Source: Tomocerus qinae
Lineage: Eukaryota > Arthropoda > Collembola > Entomobryomorpha > Tomoceridae
Assembly: GCA_020055645.1 (NCBI GenBank)
Contig: CM034547.1
Location: 8,541,280 to 8,605,279, forward strand
Length of the DNA: 64,000 nucleotides
Reading direction: 5' to 3'
In this document: positions 56,071 through 64,000 of the stretch, piece by piece
Numbering within the stretch: position 1 is the stretch's first letter
How the letters are laid out: each line of letters opens with the position of its first letter
Position numbers and translations under genes: made by a program
Notes under the pieces: model-generated
Database searches by the model: none
What the model was told of the DNA's origin: nothing
Seen by the model: only the letters and a program-made list of their open reading frames with translations

Positions 56071-58700
56071 AAATGTTATTCAATTCTACATAAAAGGTGT
56101 TCAAACTGGTAGAAAGAAATCTAGGGGACAGTAAAAGTAACACCAGGTCTATTAAAAAATGCTAAATAAGTTTGTCGATATATTGTAGCAGTCGAGTCGT
56201 CTGGTGACTTCGACTATCAAATTAGCCCTTAACTTTTTTTGGCAAACTTAAAACTTCTTCGAGAATACTGATCTTAGGATGACAAAATTGGACTCCCAAA
56301 TCGCAGAAAAACCTGGTTGAGGTGTGGTATTCTGCGTTTATTCATATTCATCTCCAATTTCGAGATATTAAGGTTTTAATTCGCAATACCTCGAAATTAG
56401 TAAATAGTAGTCATAGATACTTCCCAATCACCTGCACTTGAGCTTTATTTATGGAATTCCCTGTATTTTGAAAAACCCATGTTTACAAAATGTCCCCTTT
56501 GCTAAATCAATTCCACTCAATCACCAATAATCAACTTAAGTAAATTTCTACATCCTAGTATTGTTATTCTCATGTTATAATGTTTTATGAAACAACTCAT
56601 TACGTTGGTTTAGAGGAAATGTATGAGTATGCGCATTTTGCTTTTAAGGAACCTGTATATATTACGTGTGCAGTTGTTGGGGGAGTAGGCACCCAAAAGT
56701 GTTACAGTCAGCACTTGCGATTTCCGTTAAACATTGGCGAGGGGGTTTTGCTTTACGTAATATATCCACGTTCCCTAGGATCTCCTACCACACATACATA
56801 GAGACATAGATAGGTTGGTACATGCCCCTATGCATTGTTCGGTGGTTTAGAGAAACTGAGCATGTGCATTTTGATTTTCGGAACACCCTACCAACCGTAC
56901 ATACATAGATAGATAGACACGTAAATTTTATCGATTCTGTGATTATATATATGGATAATTTGATTGTTTATGTAAATTGTGATAATTGTATAGGCAGTAA
57001 TCAGGGTTGCATTTTTAATTCATTCTGTTACCAAATAAATGTTTTGTATATCATGTGTAATGGCTTTAAAATATGCCGATAGGCTAAATGTTTTCCTCTA
57101 TTGTCTATTTAAATTCACAAGTTTTGATTTAGTGAACAATTGTACAAGAAATGCTGAGAGAACATTAATAATTGACCCTACGACTGAAAATGGTCATGTA
57201 TACCTGTACAGTGTGTGCCATTTGTAGTGCTTATAGGTACATAGTTTATAAGAATGTGTACCAAATATAATAAGTATTTAAGACAATGTTCACCACCTTG
57301 AATGAAATGCCTTCAAAAATTCAAAATAACCATCAGCTCTGATTTGCATATGGACAGTCGGTCGAAGTTATTGTTATTGCCTCGTTCCCTGTTAAATAGT
57401 TATTAAGTATTGGCAATCTACAGATTATAAGATTCTATTACCTACTACTAGTCCATGCATTTGCGTTGATAGCAGATCGCACCAAGCAATGCCTAAACAA
57501 TAGTCATGTATAGCTCCTTATTGTTGTTGTGATATAACACATGTCCATGCCCTTTTAGATTGTAGGCGAACGAACAAGTTTACATTAAATGTTTATACTT
57601 TTAAGTAAAGTCACCTAAGCATTGTGCTACTTATCTTTCTTTGCATTGAATAGTATAAATACTTTTACATGCCATTATGATGCATTTACATTGCAACTGA
57701 CCACATTGCAGTCCACGCAGTCCAGCCAACAGTGTCCACTCTATCCCAGCCCAATTGCATCAAAGCCTATCATTCCCATCACAAAATACGAGAGATATAA
57801 ACATTCACTTCGTCTTCTTGTATTTCTTGGCCTAATGATCTTGGCTTGGAAATTATTGGCAATCCAGTCGGCGTTACTTGCTTTTATTAGACCTGCACCA
57901 CTCAACCAAATGGCTAACAAACACTATGCAAAAATGCCCTAAGAGTTTTGCTTATTTACTTACAAATTGTACTATTTTCCCCATTACTCTGCATAATTTA
58001 AACACATACGACTATCTATTTCAACGAACTTACCCTATAGTAGTTATCTTACTATCTAGGATAGTACTCCTCACGATACTATCAAAAAATATTGATGTTA
58101 TTTACAAGTATACAGTATGACATGTACATCATGTGTGAACACACACGAAGTAAAGTACCTATACGGCATGATAACTTGAAGACTGGTTGAATGTTCACTA
58201 TTTCAACACTCATTTTACTTTTAGTATGTGACAAATCTGTGCAAGGTATAGCAGTCATTTGCATGAATGAAATGCACATTTCATTTAGATTTATATACCT
58301 TCACCTAACAGATTGATCAGTATTGCTTACTTATTTCTCTATTTAATTTAGAACAAGTCAGAATACTATTGCATATAAGTTTTTTTTTACTTATTAACTC
58401 TTATCATTTAATTGAACTTAGTTAAACTATATTTTCTATTATTAAAACGGAATTTTAAAATCTCTTCGGTTAGTGGGATTCAAAATTTTAGTGTTGCAGT
58501 GTCTTTTGACTATGCCTAATGGCTACATTTAATTTATAATATGATAGTGCAATCAATCGAAAAGTTTTGAAAGCGGAAACGCCATATTTGGTGATTAGGT
58601 TTGAATATAAAAGGTGGTACCTAAACTCTTACGTCTTTATTAGACATTTTTGATGGCAATATCGACAAATAAATAATCTCTGATTTTTTTATGTTTACAG
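56071..58700. other. Intergenic DNA with repeat-like fragments
   Basis: Apart from the small inverted repeat, the stretch has two similar GATA-type runs near 56785-56815 and 56900-56925, each following a similar block (GAGCATGTGCATTTTG-like), which suggests a degraded duplicated repeat. A 106-codon + strand frame at 57622-57942 contains a hydrophobic segment but is not recognisable. Confidence 0.4.
56356..56398. repeat. 14-base inverted repeat
   Basis: AATTTCGAGATATT (56356-56369) and AATACCTCGAAATT (56385-56398) pair with one mismatch across a 15-base spacer. Confidence 0.7.
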
Positions 58701-58780
58701 GGAGAGTCGGGAAGTAGAAGAGCTGAACAAGCACAAAAGCAACATGAACGTTGCTCCAAATCTGAGGTCTCACCTCTCAT
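58701..58780 (+). other. Candidate 5' UTR exon of chitin synthase
   Basis: Eighty bases bounded by a good acceptor (atgtttacag) and a perfect donor (gtaagt). Two frames are open across it, so it could be coding, but joined to the exon at 61198 every frame soon closes before the chitin synthase ATG. It holds an ATG at 58744 opening a 12-codon frame (MNVAPNLRSHLS). Assignment to this gene rests on strand and position. Confidence 0.45.
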
Positions 58781-61197
58781 GTAAGTTCCATACATTTAAT
58801 TTATATTCAGCCATGCCTTACTAGTTTGAAATATCTATAAGTTAAGCTACGGTATATGCAAGCTTATTCTTTAGGCTCAATAATGATGTATCAATGTATC
58901 CAATAATTTTCAACCGAATGTCAATAGATACCCCAGAGTATTCCTTGTTTGGCCATCATTTACATTTTGGTACTGAGTGTGGGCTTGGAAAAAGTCTTCG
59001 ATAATTCAACCCACGATGAATAAATTATTATTATTTGTATTGCAGTGCTAGGGCTCATCTTCTTTTATACGTAATAATGAATACAATTAGGTATGTAGTA
59101 CCTACTCATTTTCTACTTATTAAGTAAGCAGTTGAATCCAGCAAAAAATAGTCAGAAGTATTTGATGCTCATTAAATTTTAATTGCCGAAAATGCTAAGC
59201 GAAAGGAACATGCAATACATTCTACGTAGTCAGGAGTGTCCCTATAAGACTTAGTTCCAAGTTCAGACTTGGTTGTAATTATTCGATTTAGAAAAGTGTT
59301 AAGAATTCAGGGATGGTAGAGTAACCCTCTCGCTATTATATTACCAACATATTATTTTTGTATTCTTTTCTGTGTTAGAGCTTTTATACATGTTTGTTAA
59401 GTAAAGCAAGATAAAATGGATTAATTCTACAAGCATGTCAATATGCTAAAAGAATTTTAATATATTTTGCACTTGAACAAAAGAGATTTGAAATCTCAAT
59501 GAGATAAAGATTAGTTGAGTAGTTGGTGGTAATATTTATGCATAGAATTTATCGAATTGAATGTCTAGCAGGAGATTGTGGTGCAGAAGTTTTTTATGTT
59601 TATTTCCCTACTATTGCTTTTCAATGTTTATCTTTATTGTTACAAGAAAAGAGTTATGTTACAGAGTATTTAATTTTATGTTTCGGCTGAGAGATACACT
59701 AAGTCTGAGTGGAGTGCGGCTAACTCAGTTTTGGATTCGCTTGCTTAGCAAGAAACTGGGCCATGCGAATCGTACGAGTGGAACCTTTTTGGCCCACTTT
59801 CCTTATTTTAGCTAAACGAAAATCTTTATTGTGTCTGTCTATGTCCGACGGACGTTTGTACTGAAGCACTATATAGTAGCATATCTATTAAGTGTGGAGA
59901 GTACCTTCAATTTTATTCCTTCCAACAACAACTGAGTGTGTCGTAGTACTAAATTGCTAATTCATTTTAAAGCAAGGTAAAGGATAAAGTCTAAACATTC
60001 ACGTGTAAGAAAAATGGAATTGAACTCGAGGTGTAGTAGTGTAAAATAGAGATTACAATAAAACTCAATCTGCACACTCTAATATACGAACACATTCAAT
60101 GCCCCTTGAGCCAAGCTAAAAAGTCAAATCACAAGTATGGCTTTCAGGTGTATTACTACTATATGCATATTGCACTACATAATATTCTAAGTAATACTAA
60201 CAGTAGACAAAGGCATACTTATCATTCGCAGATTAGAGAGTGGTGGAGTCTATGTATCTTTAATCAAAAGGCTGAGGCAGTGTCTACCACTCATCTACAG
60301 AGAAAAACTCATGTCGACTGACAATGATTACTACAGATGACAGATACTAAACAACAGAACACTACATGCTATAATAATGCTTTATTTTATATAAGTAATG
60401 CACTAGAGTACAAGCAGTAAATTTAATAGCCCCCTAAAGAAAAAGATACGAGACATTCTCTCGTTTTTATTCCTTCTCAGTCACTGACTTGAATATTATG
60501 ATGTGGTGGGATAGTTATGTCGTCAGTGATGAGGGTTGACAAAATGACAGAAGAACCACATTAATTTATATTCATAGGACAATTTTATTTTCAAAGATAT
60601 CATTAAATGAATTATTTTAATAAAATCTCAAATATTCTAGAGATGTACAATTTTGTTAGCTATAGTTAGCTGCCTGAGGTATGAGGCTGTCCTGTGGAAA
60701 CTCAAAAGACATTTATTTTTCAATGTTACTTACTCTTGGAATTTGCATGAATGATCTTGGGACTGTTGGCTGAGTTTTGCTAGAATTCAATGATCTCGTT
60801 TATATGTTTCGTTGATTTGCCGTAAGCGACAGCTGAAATGGAAGAGGACAGCCTCTTACTTTAATGCATTTGTTAATTCTTACATGCAGATTGCTTTGAA
60901 TTGTATATTTTTGCTTGCTTCATTTTCTATATTGCCTCTCATCTAACGATGATTATTAATAACAATTCTCAAGGCAAAGAGATCTAATGCAATGGGTTGA
61001 CCGACATAAATATAACGATACAGATTTTATGATTACCAATTCGTTTATAATCACTATTATTAATTATAATGTGTGTACAGGTAAATTATTGTAGCACTCT
61101 AAGTGCTTTAGTACGTGTAGTAATGCTTATTTAAGGCAGCGAAGGCCAAATTATTCTTCTGTTGACAAATGTAAAGGTTAATTTTTTTTTATTTCAG
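58781..61197 (+). other. Probable 5' intron of chitin synthase
   Basis: AT-rich, starting GTAAGT and ending atttcag. The 84-codon frame at 59561-59815 and the 71-codon frame at 60106-60321 are unrecognisable and look like chance. The TGTCTGTCTATGTCCGACGGAC stretch near 59834 resembles sequence often seen in dispersed repeats, but no element boundary could be found. Confidence 0.4.
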
Positions 61198-61288
61198 AGA
61201 GCAAAACTTTATACATTTCATACTACCTTTACCATATCACAATAAGAGGACTAAAGACTGATTCAGAAGTTAGAAATAAACCATCAAA
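61198..61288 (+). other. kkv: 5' UTR immediately before the chitin synthase ATG
   Basis: Follows a strong acceptor with a long T tract (61180-61197). If the exon at 58701-58780 is joined here, the small upstream frame that begins at 58744 meets a TAG formed exactly at the splice junction. Confidence 0.5.
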
Positions 61289-63950
61289 ATGCCGTCAATG
61301 AGACTAGAAGCGTCGGATCCTGAGTATAGCGATGATGAGACAACTCCGTTGGCTCATCATGACACCTACGCAGGAAGGTAAACCAAAACATCTTTAAAAT
61401 AATATTTTGGTTAACGTAGAATTGCATCTTGCTCATCAAAAGTCATTCCTTTGTGTGGGAGCATGTTGTAAGAAAAAAGAAAATCTATAATATTGTGGTT
61501 ATTATGCATATATTTTATACCAAACTGTAATACTTCTATTAATGGCGCTTTTCTTATACAAAAAAATAAAGAAGATGCATTGCGAGTAAAAGTTGTCTCA
61601 TTTATTATTGCTACTATAAGAAGTGTTGCAGTGTGAAATGAATGAATGCGGATGTTGAATGCAGATTTGTAATGGTTTTATTTTTATGTTTCATGACAGT
61701 CATAAGAATGTGGAGACAAAGAATTGGGATGTGTTCCGAAATCTTCCTCCTGAGACAGAAAGTGAGTCTGTAGAAGACCAGGTGTGCTATTTGTTTGTCA
61801 TCCGGAGTCTTAAAGTAAGCAAAGTGTTAAATGTTAAATCAACATCCTTGTTATATTTACCTTTTTATATGTTTGTCGATTTTGTTTAGCTTCAATGCAG
61901 ACTATAGTATCAATATAATACTAAAGAGTGTCTTCAATCCAGGATGAATAGGAGAGAGAGTTATGAATACAACCGTTGCATTGAATTATAGAGATGAAAA
62001 TTAAAAATAGAGATGATCCACCATGAAATCCTTTGAGTGTCAGATTTCTTTATGGACACTTTAAGTTAGTTACATTAGGAGTCAGTGGAAAAGTGAATGA
62101 CCATTGTGAGACAATAGAGATTGGGAGGTCCACCAAATAAATATATCACAGTCTTTTCCTTTTCATTTATCTTATGATATTCATGTGCACAGTATATTAA
62201 ACCATATGAAAATGGTCGAAAGAAAAAAAACCAATGTCTTGGAAAATGATTCACTGATTCAGAAGATAAAAGGCGGAAAATATTTGGTTGTCCGGTTAAA
62301 ATGTCTTAAGAAATAGATATATACGACGAACTTATGAAACATTATATGGTATAATAGTCTAAGTAATAGCATCAATAAGAGTGTCTTGTCATTTGTTTGT
62401 GTGTGATATGATTGATCATCCTTTTGTTTCGTTCCTTATGATGTAATAGATTCTGGCGTATGTTATCACATTCGCTGCTGTGCTAGTGGGAGCCGTTCTT
62501 GCCAAAGGTAGTTTATTGTTGATGACTTCACAGCTGGAGCCGGATCGTCACGTCCCATTTTGCAATAAAAAATATGGTATATGCATATGTCTATAACGAT
62601 ACATTTTTAATTGTGATAAATGGTACGGATTTTGTAATTAATACCTTCCTAAACGATTTCATCATTGCTGTAATGTAATTTGTATCCTCCTAGGTCGGGA
62701 CAAAAAATTTGAAGCATCAATTTCAGAAGTAGAAAGAATCTCTTGGACATGGGCGATTCTTTTTGTTTTCATTGTACCCGAAATCGGGAGTTTTATACGC
62801 TCTCTTCGTATATGTGTCTTCAAAGCGTGGCGACGACCTACTACTATGGAGTTTGTGATACCTTTATTTTTCGAGGTACGGAATATTTAGTCATATGTTT
62901 TTAAACGATTCAATTCAATTGTCTCATGTGAAAATATTTTTATGTTTAGACTTGTCATTCCATTGGATTGGCGCTATTTGTTTTCACCGTTTTGCCATCG
63001 GTGAGCGTTATTAAAGCTGTAATGCTCACTAATTGCGTCTGCCTTATTCCAGCCATTTTCGGTTTGTGACAACAATTTTCTTTAATTATGTGAGATTAAT
63101 TAAAAATTGATTTCACTCTAATAATCGTGTTTATCTGTTTAGGAATGTTATCTCGCTACCCTGAACGAGAGAACAGAGCTAAATGGTTGCTTAAATGCTC
63201 AATTGATCTATTGGCCATCTTATTTCAAATCAGTGGACTCGTTCTGTGGCCATTGTTTTCATCTGAGAACACGACTCGACCGTGGTTGCTCCCAATATCC
63301 GCTGTTTTAATTTCTTGCGGCTGGTGGGAAAATTATGTTGACAGCTCGTCTCCCTTCGGTAAAACGCTTTCACTTTTTATGTAGCCGAAGGTTATCATTT
63401 ACAATATGTAGAGCTTCCTCTATATAACATGCTTATCAACGCTCAATCAATCATTTGAGTCATAACTACTGTGAAGCATGAAGTGTTTACATTTTGTATA
63501 GAAGTTCATTGTTATTTGCTTTCGTTACAGGACCTATAAGGGCTTTAGGCAAAATGAGAAAAAACTTGGTAGTAACGCGATATTTCAGCTACGTTTTCAT
63601 ATCCATTTGGAAGATGTTGATGTTTTTCTCCGCTATGGTCTTCTCCGTGTGGATTGCCGGGGGAAATGTTTCCAATTTGTTTAACAAATTCTCAGAATCT
63701 TATAGAAGCCATAGAATAAATGTGACCGAGGTAAGAGTTCAATTTTTGAAAAGTAAATTATCTTGGAAATTCAGGTGATTTAATAAGAATTTTCTACTTT
63801 TTCAGATACGTGCCCCAGAACTAGGAATATTGCCTGACATCCCTGGATCGAATTTACTACAAGATATTATTCCAGAAACCTCAAACGCATCTACAATCCA
63901 GCAAATAATAATCCTTCAGATCTTTGCTGCGTACATAACATATATTTTTG
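61289..63950 (+). CDS. kkv: Chitin synthase, N-terminal part (gene runs off the window)
   Basis: Membrane family-2 glycosyltransferase that polymerises UDP-GlcNAc into chitin. Exons: 61289-61377, 61700-61814, 62450-62576, 62694-62875, 62950-63061, 63143-63358, 63531-63730, 63806-63950, all GT-AG and in phase, giving 395 codons of roughly 1,550 expected. The acidic N terminus DPEYSDDETTPLAHHDTY, then NWDVFRNLPP, then ILAYVITFAAVLVGAVLAKG and TSQLEPDRHVPFCNKKYG match insect chitin synthases. Further blocks are IVPEIGSFIRSLR, GWWENYVDSSSPFGPIRALG and RYFSYVFISIWKM. About eight membrane segments are visible, near residues 69-93, 127-150, 166-190, 193-210, 226-246, 256-272, 301-322 and 378-395. 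The catalytic EDR/QRRRW region lies beyond the edge. CHS1 (kkv) is favoured over CHS2, but the visible part does not decide it. Confidence 0.92.
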
Positions 63951-64000
63951 GTAAGCTACGAAAATATTTGCAATATCAATTAATTTTCTCTAAAGGTTGC
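63951..64000 (+). other. kkv: Start of the next chitin synthase intron
   Basis: Begins with donor GTAAGCT directly after the phase-1 end of the eighth coding exon and continues to the window edge. Confidence 0.7.

Noticed and set aside
57622-57942. 106-codon + strand frame with a hydrophobic segment
   Set aside because: Hydrophobic runs are common in T-rich frames; no family resemblance or splice context.
59561-59815. 84-codon + strand frame
   Set aside because: Composition is Phe/Leu/Arg-rich as in random T-rich frames and it overlaps repeat-like sequence.
61700-61781. Shorter second chitin synthase exon ending at CAG|GTGTGC (61781)
   Set aside because: Extending to AAA|GTAAGC at 61814 keeps the 11 residues VCYLFVIRSLK expected before ILAYVITF and uses a better donor.

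Overview
This is animal nuclear DNA and most likely from an arthropod, probably an insect. Genes are split by mostly short GT-AG introns (many 70-120 bases) and the intergenic DNA is AT-rich. Four conserved genes can be assembled exon by exon: a CHD7-type chromatin remodeller (kismet), a TASK-type two-pore potassium channel, importin beta, and the start of an insect-type chitin synthase. I see no bacterial operon, phage or CRISPR structure. All gene identities come from reading the proteins against remembered family sequences; no database search was run.

Layout. 1-3230: non-coding 5' flank or 5' intron of kismet. 3231-21513: kismet on the + strand, 24 coding exons whose phases all agree, giving 5,052 residues. 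21514-about 23670: its long 3' UTR. 23981-25995: the TASK channel on the - strand, 8 exons, 352 residues, tail to tail with kismet. 25996-28378: the interval between the divergent TASK and importin genes, holding one unexplained 137-codon ORF. 28379-32890: importin beta on the + strand, 13 exons, 900 residues. 32891-58700: about 26 kb in which I recognise no gene. It contains a foldback transposon (40291-40869) with a perfect 9-base target-site duplication, a 149-base tandem repeat (about 55785-56070), and otherwise AT-rich sequence. 58701-61288: probable 5' UTR exons of the chitin synthase. 61289-63950: the first eight coding exons (395 codons) of chitin synthase, which runs off the right edge.

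The four genes do not form a pathway. Kismet remodels nucleosomes in the nucleus, importin beta carries nuclear proteins through pores, the TASK channel sets resting potential at the plasma membrane, and chitin synthase makes cuticle or tracheal chitin.

Points most worth following: the foldback element with nested hairpin; a roughly 275-residue acidic insert inside kismet chromodomain 1 plus two further acidic expansions; a 58-codon upstream ORF ahead of kismet; and the TASK gene, where a 14-base microexon encodes a first selectivity filter with Met instead of Thr at position 93 and another intron appears to use a GC donor.
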